Source of the DNA: Plazaster borealis
Lineage: Eukaryota > Echinodermata > Asteroidea > Forcipulatida > Labidiasteridae
Direction: 5' to 3'
Assembly (NCBI GenBank): GCA_021014325.1
Contig: CM037471.1
Coordinates: 17,194,818-17,258,817 of the forward strand
DNA: 64,000 bases
A program made the translations under genes and the position numbers. Shown in pieces: positions 44,661 to 56,157 of the stretch; within the stretch, counting starts at the first letter, position 1, and every line of letters begins with the position of its first letter. The notes under the pieces were generated by a model that was not told the DNA's origin, ran no database searches, and saw only the letters and a program-made list of their open reading frames with translations.

Positions 44661-45341
44661 CACATTTTTAATACATGTATTGGGAGAGTGTACAGCCTCT
44701 TACATTTGTACATGTTACACGTAAGTGTGTGACCCATCGTATCTCAAGGTTTTCAGGATTCTTGTTTTAATTTGAATGTATTTTATTGTAATGATACATG
44801 TACATGTACATGTATAGAGGCAGTTTGTGTTTGATAATTTCCAACTTGTTAAGTATTGTTAATCTGAATACTAGCCCCCCAACCCCCAAAAAGTTAAATT
44901 TTAAACTGATTGCTCCCTACTTTTTGATGTAATTTCGGACAGGTACATCCGACACTGTGAAATGTACGTCCGACACCGATAAAATGAAGGCCGTTTCTTA
45001 AAAATGAAAAAAAAAGAAAAAAAGTCTTATCATGAAGTGTATTTACAGAGTTCTGATAAATCCATGTATAAGAAAAATTGCATTAAAGTTCAAACACATC
45101 ACAGAGTTTGAAATACAAATATTGATTTACAAAAAAAGGTATTTCTCTGAGTACATCCGACACCATGGTGTTTCGGGCAAGTGGCTTATACATTGAAATA
45201 TGTGGATGGATAATTTCTTAATGAAATAATTTAGAGACTACCTTATACCTCTATCTAGAACAAAAATTCCTTTTATTTAAATATCACTTCAATAATACAC
45301 TCCTATCTGAAATGTCATCCGACACCTTGGAACTGCCCTCT

Positions 45342-46692
45342 AACGTTAATGTCAGTCAACGCCAAGTTGTTCAAACGAGTTAAGTTATGTTTGGGTGTCA
45401 GCGGGATCAAATAGAATATCTACTTTGGAACCTGCATGCTGGTTTCCGTCCCCTACCGCAACACCACAGAGCAAATCTTGTGCGTCAATTCAATAGATAC
45501 ATGCAGAGCACGCAAGAAGGGCCTTATTGCCATATTCTCTGACTATAGCAAAGCATTTGACTATGTAGACAGAGCATGCCTTCGCGTGATCCTGGAATTC
45601 TACGAAGTTCCTAGGCAAATAATCAGTCAGTGCCATCATGTCTCTGTTCACTAACACTGAAGCATACGTGCGAACATCATCAGGCGACACTACTCGCTTT
45701 GGAACAACATCTGGCGTATTGCAAGGTGACACTTTGGCGCCATACCTGTTTATCATCGTGCTCAACTATGTTCTCCGCATTTCATTATGCGAAGATGCTG
45801 ATGGGTACACAGTTCGTCGACGGTTGTCTTCGGGTAACCTGGCGGTTAAGTTACCTGGACTTGCCTTCGCTGATGACGTTGTACTGATGAGTGACACAAT
45901 CGATGCCGCACAGCGCCAATTTCAACGGTTCGAACGAGCTTCAGCACAAGTGAGTCTGCGCATAAACCCGCAGAAAACTGAGGTTATGTAAAGTTGGCGT
46001 TGATCCAACCACACCGATCCGTACACAATCAGGTAATCCGTTGCCCACATGCAAAGAGTTGTGCTACCTGGGATGTAATGTCAGCAACAGTCGATCCACT
46101 CTTCAATGCCGACGAATTCTGGCATGGGTGGCGTGCCGAAAAGTCGACATAGTATGGACCGGTTCTGCAAGCGATCACCTGAAGGTCAAACTGTTCACCG
46201 CATGCATCGAGTCTGTGCTCTTCTATAGCGGGGCCAGCTGGACACTAACAGAAACGCTTGAGAGAACCATTGACCCGTCCCATCGAGCTTTGCTACGATA
46301 TTCACTCAATATTAGATACCCTGAACGAATCACCAATGCTGAACTTTATCACCGAAGCAATGTCACACCAGCATCAACAACACTACACGAGCAGTGTTTA
46401 TAACTGATTGGACACACAACTAGGCGTAACACTCCTCTCTCAATACTCCTGGACAAGAACACCCAACCTACAGACAGAACCGTATCGTAGAGGTGGAGCA
46501 CTTATGCGAACCTACCAACAGCAACTCTCTGATGACCTGAGGATGGTTGGTATTGGAATGAACCAGCTTCACCAAGCTACTCAAAATGCCGAACAATGAA
46601 AACAAACAATTAACAAAACGAACAAATTGTAGCCACTGAGCAACGCCTGTGCGCTGCACGCGCACAGATGTCACCATGATGATGATGATGAT
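45342..46692 (+). pseudogene. RTE-like LINE: RT core, C-terminus and tail (3' half)
   Basis: Continues from the interrupted RT: LTLMSVNAKLFKRV (45342-45385), KKGLIAIFSDYSKAFDYVDR (45510-45570), TSGVLQGDTLAPYLFIIVLN (45708-45767) and LPGLAFADDVVLMSDT (45850-45898, the FADD catalytic motif). CKELCYLGCNVSNS, RRILAWVACRKVDIVW, LFTACIESVLFYSGASWTLT and LIGHTTRRNTPLS follow. The copy ends in TGATGATGATGATGATG (46675-46691). Frames shift near 45640 and 46000. Left and right borders are both the composite repeat family, so the LINE inserted into it. Confidence 0.85.
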
Positions 46693-47430
46693 GTATGGAT
46701 TGTAAATATCCAATGTGTGGTTCAGGAGTTATGACATTTTCAAATATTGAGTTTTTTAAGTATTTGGTTGTGCAAAATACAATGAAACACCGAGCGACGA
46801 CAAAGTATTCCTACATACTGTACAGTACATACACTAGTCTTCAACTGTAGCGTCTTGGAACCAAGACTATACATACACATATGTAAACTAAACTGCACCT
46901 GCAATGTACTACAGGTTCAGCGTGTGCGTTGTAGGGCCAACATGTAAAATACACTATCGTGCGTTGTCAACATTTGTCAAGAGAAACGTGCACTTTAACG
47001 TCCGGTTTTGAGCAGATGTAAAGGTACAAATGCAAGTTATTTCTGTGCAAAAGTTTTAACAGGCTTAATCATCTATCCTGATGATAAAAATGGGGTCATG
47101 CTCTGTGTAGCGTTTGTTGAACGTTGAACCAGATTGTACAAATCCAAGGTGTGGTTCAGGAGATGATTTTTCAAATATTGGATGGATTATCTTTTTGTGG
47201 GTCCGGTATTCACACGCTCCAGCTCGCAATCTCAATGTTCATTCACAAGAGGGCGCTATTTTAGGAAAACTGTATTAGCTAACCGGTGGACAAAAAACCC
47301 CGATCACAGACTTGGAACCAAGTCTAATTCAGCACATGTGTACACGTATCACGCGTTGTCAAAGTGTGCTTTAACATCTGGTTTTGACTAGATGTAAAAA
47401 TCAAAATGTTGTTATGTGCAAAAGTTTGAG
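46690..47430 (+). repeat. Composite repeat family, block 7
   Basis: Resumes directly after the LINE tail with GATTGTAAATATCCAATGTG, then the module shared with 3085-3440 (GTCTTGGAACCAAGACTATACA, GTGCGTTGTCAACA, AACGTCCGGTTTTGAGCAGA) and the module shared with 36820-36905 (CACAAGAGGGCGCT). Noncoding. Confidence 0.75.
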
Positions 47431-48310
47431 AAGGCTCAATCATCTATAACCTCATTATTGATTGACTTTTCCTCTGCCTTTAACACCATAAGGCCACAGT
47501 CTCTTTTGTATAAATTACAGCATTTGAAAGTTAACCCACACCTTGCCCTCTGGATTAATGATGTTTTACTGCAGCGACTACAGAAGGTCAGATTTTCAGG
47601 TGTTAGCTCTGATGTCACATACTTACTACATGTACTTAAGCGCTGGAGTTCCACAGTGTGTGTTATCACCTCTTTTGTTTTCATTGTTCACTAGTGACTT
47701 CAATGTTAAAAATAGTTCTTGTAGTGTGATTAAATATGCTGATGACACGGCCCTGACTGGATTAATTTCTGGCAATGACGAATCGGAGTATAGGACTGAA
47801 GTTAATCAATTTGTTGATTTGTGTGAAAGAAATAACTTACATGTAGTTCTTAACGTAAACAAAACAAAAGAAATGGTTTTTAGCTTTCAAAAAAGCATTC
47901 AACCTGTTCAACCTGTTAAAATAAATGACATGTCTTTTGAAATGGTAAATGAATGCAAGTATCTGGGAACTGTAATTGATGATCAGCTGAACTGGAACTC
48001 TAATACCACGAAAATTTATAAGAAGGCTAATCAACGGTTATACTTTGTCAGTTTTTAATAGGCAAAAGCTGGTTCGCATTACCAAACAAGCCAGTAGGAT
48101 TATTGGTTCAGATAATGATGGTCTTCAGGAATTAGTTAAGAATAGACTCATGAGTAAATTCCACTGTGTTCTGTCTGACAGCACACATCCTCTTTACCCA
48201 CTGATTGTCCACAACAAATCTGGTACGATCCGTCAACTAAGGCTAAAGACAAACAGGTTTAAGAATTCATTTTTACCTATTGCTATCCTTAAAGGCATCG
48301 TACACATTTG
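47430..48310 (+). pseudogene. LINE RT fragment (YADDTAL type)
   Basis: Reads LLIDFSSAFNTIRPQSLLYK, LQHLKVNPHLALWINDVLL (47455-47570), then after a frameshift AGVPQCVLSPLLFSLFTSDF, VIKYADDTALTGLISG (catalytic YADD), NVNKTKEMVFSFQK, ECKYLGTVIDDQLNWN, and after another shift SDSTHPLYPLIVHNKSG and RLKTNRFKNSFLPIAI. A few-codon gap and frame breaks show it is inactive. The last codons are interrupted by a TTAA-flanked MITE; without it the frame would read IAILN and stop. Confidence 0.85.
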
Positions 48311-48660
48311 GTAATTGTCAAAGACCAGTGTTCTCACTTCGTGTATCCCAACATATGCATAAAATAACAAGCCTGTGAAAATTTGGGCTCAATTGGTCAT
48401 CGAAGTTGCAAGAAAATGACGAAAGAAAAAACACCCTTGTTGTACAAATTTGTGTGCTTTCAGTTAGGAATAAAAGACTTCTAGCTAGAAGTCTTTTATT
48501 ATTTTAGTGAAAAATTACCTCTTTTTCAAAAACTACGTTACTTCAGAGGGAGTTGTTTCCTACAAAGTTTGATACTATCAACAGCTCTCCGTTGGTCGTT
48601 ACCAAGTAAGTTTTTAAGCTAATATTTGTTTGGAGTCATTACCAAACGTGTACGATACCT
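48293..48660. mobile_element. TTAA-flanked MITE, copy 3
   Basis: Ends AGGCATCGTACACATTTGGT and its inverted partner ACCAAACGTGTACGATACCT, with TTAA on both sides (48289-48292, 48661-48664). The centre is TAAAAGACTTCTAGCTAGAAGTCTTTTA (48471-48498), different from copies 1 and 2. It interrupts the last codons of the LINE. Confidence 0.9.
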
Positions 48661-48663
48661 TTA

Positions 48664-50830
48664 ATTAGCTGTTTCGTCCCCGAAACAGCTCTTGTTTTCG
48701 TAAAAGTTTTTTTTGCTTATTACTATTATTATTTTTTTTTAAATTTGTATTTTTCAGACAAATATTTTGTAAGCGTTGTTGTAAGCATTGTGTTCCCAAT
48801 GAGCGATTGCAATGAAACTTTCAGTGATGAAAGGCATTGGTGCAATAATGATCCTAAAACAAGGATGTCATGATGACGTCATCACCTGTCACGTTAAGTC
48901 ATCTTAAATTTTTCTATTTTAAATATTTGAAAATCTATATCAAATCAGCCACAAGAGACTGTAGGTTTCTGTTTGCTGGATTGGGTAGGGATAAATTAGG
49001 TCATCATTTTATTCAGTGTGCGTGACCTCACATGACCTCTACTTCCGGTCGAAACCGGAAGTGCCTTGTAATTCAAAAGTGCTAAATGTTATGAAAATGC
49101 TTTCAACGATGTAAGTGTCCGGCAAGGGCGTGCAGTTAAAAAAAAATACCGATGACGTCACGATGCACAAGAGCGCCCTCTAGCGGCAGGTTGAAAACTG
49201 TTCAAAATGGACTTTTTGAAGATGTGTGTGGTGAAGTTTTGTGCAATCACTTCAAAATTTACACATATAATGTTGATCGTCAGGCAGCCATCATATGTTC
49301 GAAGTTTCAGATCAATGACGTCATCGGGGGTCACGTGACACGGCATTAAAGGTGCACTTTTTGAAGTCGTATATCTCCCGAAGTATCATGTTGAAACTTG
49401 GCAAGTCGTTAGATAATGGCAAGTTACTGTTAAACTTGTATTGACGTCATGATGACGTCATCACACGATTTGTTATGATTTTTTCATTTTTTGCCCCTTT
49501 AAGTCAGAAATTGCCAACGGAACATGCTTTAATCCAAATTCTTATTTGAACAGGCTTGATATGTCATAACTGATTCGAAAAATATTTGACGTCATCATTT
49601 CTCAGGTTATATTATCTTAAAGGTACAGTTTTACAAGTAGACAATGAATTCGATCTCACAAGGCATTAAATATTGTATTATTAACTTGATTATGTACACA
49701 CTACAAGACTTTCATATTCACTTGATTAATTTGACAAAATTATAAGTGAAACAGCTGTGCATTTGTTCACAAATGCAATCATTATGGTTATATTTTTAGC
49801 TGTTCCGATGTGGTAGTCGGGAACAGCTACATGTATAGTAATCGTCAATATTTTTATTTGTTTTTATTATTATTCTTTCTTTCCCTATAATCGTATTGAC
49901 TTTAAACCTTGTGTCTTTCAAAAGCCATATCTCCCTCATAGAATGATCAAAAGTAGACAAATCATACACCATATTAAAGCTTATGCCCTGACTTAAATTT
50001 TAGATGTAATTAGATTAAAATTCTTAATTAATTATTCACGTGACAGCCGTGTGAATATTTAATTAGTCAATCTTGTGTCCATCATATCTCAAGAAGTAGA
50101 CATCCGATTCTCAAATGTTTTCCATCTATGGACTCGTCTTGAAGATTAGATGTTAATTATGGTCTAACATTCTCCGTCACGTCATCATGACGTCACTTTT
50201 TTGCACGTTTTCTATTTGTATACAAAACACATGACGCTAAAAGTGTAAATGTTTTACCTGTCAAAAACACAATAATTTAGAATAAAGTTAATTGTTCGTT
50301 TCCTAGTTGACATAAAATGTATTGAAAAATGTAATGATTTTAATAAGAGATGTTTCAGTCCATTAAACTAATCAAGGTACAATGTGTTGCCATGACAATT
50401 AACGATGAAGTGACAAATCGGACCCCATGGCTAGCTGGCAAATTGTGCCGTGATTGCACAATCACGGCTAGGCGTGATACTGGAATCCTAACCGAGAGAG
50501 GATTTTACGTACGTTCTAATAGGGTTTTCGTTAAAAGGCATTGGATCGGGATAAGTTACATACCATCATGTAGGCCTACCTTATCAAATTTATTATTATG
50601 AAGAACACATTTTTGTTACTGTGACGTCATCAGGTGTCAAATTACGCTAATTCAAAGCTTTAATTAGTTAATCTTTGCAGCAACACATCTCAAGAAGTAC
50701 ACAGCCGATTTTCAAACCTTTTTCAGTTATAGACTCCTTGGACATTGGAGATTAGCCTTGGGTTACCGTGACCCCATGTTGACCTTTAGTTCCGGGTCAA
50801 CCGGAAGTGGGACCATATCTCATGAAGTCA
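48664..50830 (+). repeat. Composite repeat family, block 8
   Basis: Hairpin AGCTGTTTCGTCCCCGAAACAGCT (48667-48690) and TCTTGTTTTCG open the block. CATGATGACGTCATCA at 48870, CTTCCGGTCGAAACCGGAAG near 49042, TGACGTCATCGGGGG (49317), TTGACGTCATGATGACGTCA (49441), hairpin 49798-49828 (AGCTGTTCCGA..TCGGGAACAGCT) and GTCACGTCATCATGACGTCA (50173) follow. A single frame at 50350-50601 is probably chance. Noncoding overall. Confidence 0.65.
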
Positions 50831-52185
50831 GTGTTGTATGACTCGAGTCCAGGACTCGGACTCGAGTCCGTCTCGAGTCACAATTTCGGTGACTCGGACT
50901 TGACTCGAGTCAAGTCTGCAAAAGACTCGGACTCGGACTCGGACTCGACTATCATGACTTGGACTTGACTATCATGACTCGGACTTGTCCCCGAGGACTC
51001 GTGACTTGCGAGTCACGTATTTTCAAAAACCATACCTTAAGTTTTGAATATTAAATAAAAACAATTCTGATGATCCAATCGTCATGCCCGGAACGCACAT
51101 GGAGGAATATTAACGTCTAGCACAAGAAATATGTACACACTGTCGTATGGTGTTGCAAGTAATAGTGTTCGTGATTATCAGTAGTACTGGTAATTATCGT
51201 GTAGATGACCCGCCATGTACGGCCCGTGTATGTTCAGTATACGCATAATAACACTGGGATATAATTCTGTACAAGCATTATTGTGCACGACACCAATGCT
51301 GGTATTCTGTCAACAAACACCATAGCCACTGCTTGATGCATATTACCAGGGAAATGAATTACCAAAATCAAGTGCAAGGAGTATTTGTAAAACCTGAAAT
51401 AAAATTCAAACTGCAAGTACAGAACTTTGTTTAAATGATATGTGTTTTATTTTGTCATTTCCAATTCTTATTTTTCGACATTTGGTTTGCAATCAATAGT
51501 GTTCTAGTAATCAAGTGAACTGGTTGAAGTTTTCTAACTATTTAATTATTTAAACAAGTGACTCGTGACTCGGACTCGGACTCGACCCAAGTGACTTGAG
51601 ACTCGGACTCGGACTCGACACAGGTGACTCGACTACAACACTGCATGAAGTACACAACCGATTTTCAATTTCTTTTCAGTTATAGACCATTTGAGCATTG
51701 AAGATTGAACTTGGGTTACCGTGACCCTATTTTGACCTTTACTTCCTGGTCAACCGGAAGTGGGACCATATCTCAAGACCTTCGCAACCCATTTTCAATT
51801 TCTTTCCAGTTAAAGATCCTTTGAGCATTAAACATTGAACTTTGGTTACCATGACCCAATGTTGACCTGTACTTCCGGGTGAACGGGAAGTGGGACCATA
51901 TCTCAAGAACTACACAAACGATTTTCAATTTCTTTTCAGTTAGACTTACAGATCCTTTGAGTATTGAAGATTGAAATTGGGTTTCCGTGACCCGATGTTG
52001 ACCTTTACTTCGGGGTCAACCGGAAGTGGGACCATATCTCAAGAACTACACAAACGATTTTCAATTTCTTTTCAGTTATAGATCCTTTGAGCATTAAACC
52101 TTGAACTTCGGATACCATGACCCCATGTTGACCTTTACTTCCGCGTCAACCGGAAGTGGGACCAGATCTCAAGAAGTACACGCCT
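50730..52185 (-). repeat. About 130-bp tandem units (inverted relative to 720-1180)
   Basis: Units of GACCCxATxTTGACCTTTACTTCCGGGTCAACCGGAAGTGGGACCATATCTCAAGAA.. repeat with ACCGGAAGTGGGACC near 50804, 51754, 51886, 52020 and 52150, a period of about 130 bp once the hAT element at 50829-51643 is removed. Each also has ACACAAxCGATTTTCAATTTCTTT and TTGGGTTACCGTGACC. Confidence 0.8.
50829..51643. mobile_element. Non-autonomous hAT element with perfect 8-bp target duplication
   Basis: Ends CAGTGTTGTA and TACAACACTG, flanked by identical 8-bp CATGAAGT (50821-50828 and 51644-51651). The 8-bp duplication and CAG..CTG-type ends fit the hAT superfamily. Subterminal arrays of GACTCGGACTCGGACTCG fill both ends (50845-51020 and 51557-51630). 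The interior has no transposase. It inserted into the ~130-bp tandem repeat. Confidence 0.95.
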
Positions 52186-52400
52186 GACGGCCTCAGCATG
52201 CGGAGAGTGGTACGAGTGCGGATGACCTGCGCACAGTGTGTGTACGGGCGTCGTGCGACGTGATACACACATTACGCACAGTGTATACGGGTGGGTCGTG
52301 CGATGTGATACACACCTTACGCACAGTGTATATTCATGTGTTTACGGCGTCTTTTTTGGAGTGAAAAATGCGACTGCCTTGATCAAGGCTATAAGAATTG
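52185..52400 (-). repeat. Dispersed repeat, copy 2 (inverted copy of 37555-37760)
   Basis: GCCTGACGGCCTCAGCATGC, GAGTGGTACGAGTGCGGATG, ACCTGCGCACAGTGTG and repeated GTCGTGCGAxGTGATACACA units, then GTGTTTACGGCGTCTTTTTT and CTGCCTTGATCAAGGCTATA. About 15 kb from its inverted partner. Confidence 0.8.
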
Positions 52401-52690
52401 GTGCAATTATAGACTCAATTCCATGTTTGGGTTTTCATTTGCTCGTCAACTTGATAGAAAATTTCGCGAATTCCGTGCCAGATAACAGGCTTTTTAACGT
52501 GTACATAAGGAATGGCATGGCAGGTCGTCCTTGACAATTACAAGGTCGTCGGCTCGCCACAAATTTAAAAACGTCTATAAAAAAGGTAGGACTGACGCAA
52601 TGGTGATGTCGTATCCACAAACCTAAGTTAAGTTATAAGCTACAATATGGTATGAAACTTGTACTAATCGGAATTGTTAAGTTAAAGATT
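52400..52690. other. Unassigned interval
   Basis: No supported feature between the dispersed repeat and the next hairpin block. Confidence 0.4.
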
Positions 52691-53470
52691 ATCTGATCAA
52701 AAATCTGTGCACAAACTCTATGGGAATAGGGCCGTTAAGAAAAATAATAATATGAAAACAAAAAAAATCTGGACGAAAACAATAGGCGTTTCGGCTACCA
52801 GGCCGAAACCCCTAATAAAAATCTTGACGAAAACAAAGGTGATTTCGGCGGACGACCGAAACCTCCCAAAATAATAATCTGGACGAAAACAAAGGTGCTT
52901 TCGGCAGATGGCCGAAACCCACCAAAACTAGACGTGTTTGTGGCGTGACAAACACTGGGGTTTCAGTTGGATGAACAAAAAGAGAAAATTACATGTGATA
53001 TGCATGTTAAATTTAGTCGTAAACCCTAAACATGCTAAAGGAACTCTTTTAACTTGCTGTTTAGGTACAAGATTGTACAAAGATTATGATTTTATGACAT
53101 GTGGTTTAGGAGATAAGATTTTTAAATTTTAGACCCTTCCTGTTTTTACCGGAAGTAAAGGTGAAAGAGGGTCACATTTTTTTGAATAAAATGTTAGGAT
53201 GGCTTAAAGATTATAATTCTATGACATATCAGACATGTCAGAAGATTAAATCTTAAAAAAAATAAACTACCACACAGACCTTGATTGGAAATGAATTGTG
53301 GTGGGAGAAATCTATCGACTTTATGTGGGGCGAAACCCCCTGAATATTCTTTTAACTTTTCCGTATTTAGTTCTTTTTATTTGTCTTAATACCCCTTTAA
53401 CGCTTCCGTACTTCATTATCTTTACTTATCTTCATATCCCTTAAATTTAAATGCTTCCGTAAGGTAAAAA
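52690..53470 (+). repeat. Composite family, block 9: three GTTTCGGC-type hairpins
   Basis: Hairpins at 52783-52813 (GTTTCGGC..GCCGAAAC), 52837-52864 (ATTTCGGCG..CCGAAAC) and 52893-52923 (TTTCGGC..GCCGAAA), each preceded by a TCTTGACGAAAACAAAGG- or TCTGGACGAAAACAAAGG-type lead. A CTTCCTGTTTTTACCGGAAG unit follows near 53137. Noncoding. Confidence 0.7.
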
Positions 53471-53590
53471 ATAGTTAATGGCCTGACGTTTCGACCCTAG
53501 CAGAGTCTTTCTCGAAGGCTAAATGACAAGACAACACACATGAACAGGTATATGAGTGTAACAAAAGCAAGGGCAAAAGCAAAGTATTTA
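53470..53590 (-). repeat. Penelope-like element end, partial copy
   Basis: AATAGTTAATGGCCTGACGT, TTCGACCCTAGCAGAGTCTT and TCTCGAAGGCTAAATGACAA match 62682-62760, the 3' part of the Penelope-like remnant, almost identically. Coding sequence is absent; a TTAA MITE follows at once. Confidence 0.75.
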
Positions 53591-53591
53591 A

Positions 53592-53950
53592 AGGTATTGT
53601 ACACGTTTGGTAATGACTCAAAACAAATATTAGCATAAAAACTTACTTGGTAACAAGCAACGGAGAGCTGTTGATAGCATTGTAGGAAACGACTCCCTCT
53701 GAAGTAACATAGTTTTTGAGAAAGAGGTAATTTCTCACTAAAATAATAAAAACTTCTTGCAAGAAGTTTTTATTCCTATCTGAAAGCACACAAATTTGTA
53801 CAACAAGGGTGTTTTTTCTTTCATCATTTTCTTGCAACTTCGATGACCAATTGAGCCCAAATTTTTACAGGCTTGTTATTTTATGCATATGTTGTGATAC
53901 AGCAAGTGAGAACACTGGTCTTTGACAATTTCCAAACGTGTTCAGTGCCT
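53592..53950. mobile_element. TTAA-flanked MITE, copy 4
   Basis: Ends AGGTATTGTACACGTTTGGT and its diverged inverse ending CAGTGCCT, TTAA outside (53588-53591, 53951-53954). Centre TAAAAACTTCTTGCAAGAAGTTTTTA (53747-53772). The sequence on either side of the centre aligns with copies 2 and 3. Confidence 0.9.
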
Positions 53951-53954
53951 TTAA

Positions 53955-54430
53955 TAGTCGCGCGTTATAATAATGAGATATTTGTGAACGGATAACCTCT
54001 CTGGGGAGGACTCTCCACGAGCGAGAGGGCGCTGTTACAAGTTCACCCTTGTTTGTACATGTAGATACGCAAGTACGATCCTGCCATCGTTAGAAACCAG
54101 ACTACGGATAAGCGAAGCAGTCAACTAAATAAATTAATGAAAGGTCCAAAGGTTAGTCAATGGCTCTGTGGTGTTCCGACCGTATCTAATGTACAGTGCG
54201 TTTTACGTGCAATGTACAGAGTAATGGCGAGTGTGCTTGTTTCATGATACATTTTACAGGTGTTTATACAAGGAATAAAAAACACTCAATCGAACTGCTG
54301 CTGGATCTAAGTTAGAGCACAGGCTCTCATTTTATGTATTGTTTTTGTCTTTTAAGACCATGAAGACTATAGTTTCTGAGATCGAACGCTAACAAATGTC
54401 ACGCGTAAATGCTATGGGAACTGTTCGGTA
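53955..54430. other. Unassigned interval
   Basis: No supported gene or element; a GAGAGGGCGCTGTTAC phrase (54023) resembles short repeats elsewhere. Confidence 0.4.
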
Positions 54431-56157
54431 AGCCTGTGACGGGTAAACGTTTTAACGGTTAAACGTTTACAAAGTCACTATCTGTTTAGTAAATTACTAA
54501 CCGTTCAAACGAAACGGAAAATTTAAAAATATGCTTTTCGTTTTTGCTGCCTTCATCACTGTATTTTTCTGTGTAAAACAATTCAGTTTAGTTGAAATTG
54601 CCGGACAACTACTGTTGAATGGCCTGATACTTTTTATCTCCGGCGAGTACAGTCTGTGTAAAGGCTGAAAATAACTTGTTTGTGGTTTCAATTGGCACAC
54701 ATATCGTGAGCAATTTCACGAAGTGCCAAAAACATGAAAAACTTATTTTGACTTTTTTGTTGGTTTCGATTTTAGTTGAACAGTATCTAAGAATTTACAA
54801 AGTTTTAGGTGGAAAAATCGTCTAGTTTCTTAATTATGCTAAGTTGATGAAAGACAAAAACCTCAAGAACCTGGAAATGTGATTTCACGAAGAGCCAAAA
54901 ACCTTTTTGTCATGCGCCCGCGTTAAAGATACGGCTGGCACAGCGCCAATCCTGAGTGCTCTGGCTTTTGAGTTTTCACGAATTGCCAAAAACTTTGACC
55001 TACAATGTTTTACGAAAAGGCCAAAAACCGCCAAAACCTTTGCTTTTTCACTAAGTGCCGAAAAGTGTATTGCTCTAACACGTGGTTTTATCCGCTGGCA
55101 CAGTGCCAAAAGTGGGTGCTCCGGCTTTTGCGTTTTCACGATCAGCCAAAAACTTTACACACGACGCGCTGCACACAGACCCCGTTTTGTGCAGTTTTCA
55201 CGAAGTTACAATTTTGTTAATTAAATAAATACTCATTAGTTGTACTGTTAATGGACAAAATTGAAAATAGATTTGGATGATTTAAGATCTCTACTTCCCT
55301 GATAAGTAAAATTTTAAAGATTAAACCGCGAAATGTCTACCAACCAGTAATTTCAAAATTAGCTTAACTTCAAACACGGTTTTCTCCAAACTGCATTTTT
55401 GGCTGTAGGGGACTTTTTGGCACTTCGTGAAATTGCTGACGATTTATTATGCTCAGCGGATGTAAGCAGCAGACAGGAAATGGGATCACAGTGAGTTGTA
55501 AACGATACCGCTCCTTCAGATAACGTTGTATGGGCTGACCAATCAGCGTCCAGTACAATGTACATCGCGCTCGGGCTAGAATCAAGACAAGAAAAACAAG
55601 AATGTGGGAAAGGAGGAGGGGCCTGGAATTGAGTTGTACCGCTGTGATGAGTCACACTCGTTGTTCTTGAAAAGGCGGGGTGTGATGACATCATCCCAAC
55701 CACGCAACATCCAATGAAACTTTAAGATTCACAAAGCAGTGGCCGCTGATTCTGTACAGTGCAAAAGTGCGTGAACGTAATACTGCACAGTTGTCGTTTG
55801 TCAAATTGTAAAGTTTGTACGGACATTGTATGTGCAGTGGGGGATATTCACGTGACTTTGACTCTCTGCGGGATGCTGTGCTTATAAAGATCGTGAAGGA
55901 TTATCTCTCGGTCGGTATTTTTTTGTTTGAGCTTTAAGGAAACGACATGAAGCAAGTACATACAAAATATATTGACACAGGTACAGTCTGGTGTTAATAG
56001 TCAAAACATTGGGACTTCCTTGTACCATGGAGGATTGACTTTGGTGATTGTTTTATTTTAGAACAAATTGACCTGCCGCCGACAAACATTTAAATTGTTA
56101 ACCATTTAGAAAAGTTTCGTTTGAATGGATAGTAAATTAAACGTAGGGTCACAGGCT
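54431..56157. mobile_element. TA-flanked DNA element with internal TTTCACGAA array
   Basis: Ends AGCCTGTGAC and GTCACAGGCT, with TA outside both (54429-54430, 56158-56159). The inverted similarity extends inward, since TTCAAACGAAAC (54504-54516) is mirrored as GTTTCGTTTGAA (56115-56126). The motif TTTCACGAAnnGCCAAAAAC occurs about nine times: 54714, 54883, 54974, 55012, 55046, 55099 (partial), 55134, 55196 (partial) and inverted at 55411-55430. The sequences around 54706 and 55430 pair over roughly 30 bases. No transposase gene was recognised; the frames at 54907-55224 are shadows of the array. Confidence 0.8.

Larger units (their letters stand above)
43026..45338. mobile_element. DNA transposon with 3-bp target duplication (TCT)
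   Basis: Ends GGGGCAGTTCCA and TGGAACTGCCC are inverted repeats. TCT flanks both sides (43023-43025, 45339-45341), and removing the element with one TCT restores the LINE codons for R-G-L-T-L-M, which fixes the insertion point. The motif TCCGACACC recurs inside at 43385, 43554, 44948, 44969, 45157 and 45318, concentrated toward the right end. The 3-bp duplication and G-rich ends recall PIF/Harbinger-type elements, but the target is not TWA, so I leave it unassigned. Confidence 0.85.

Noticed and set aside
50350..50601. 83-codon ORF within the composite repeat block
   Set aside because: No family resemblance or splice context; it falls between hairpins of a repeat.
54907..55224. 105-codon ORF across the TTTCACGAA array
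   Set aside because: Its frame follows the repeated motif, has no recognised domain, and competes with another frame of the same array.
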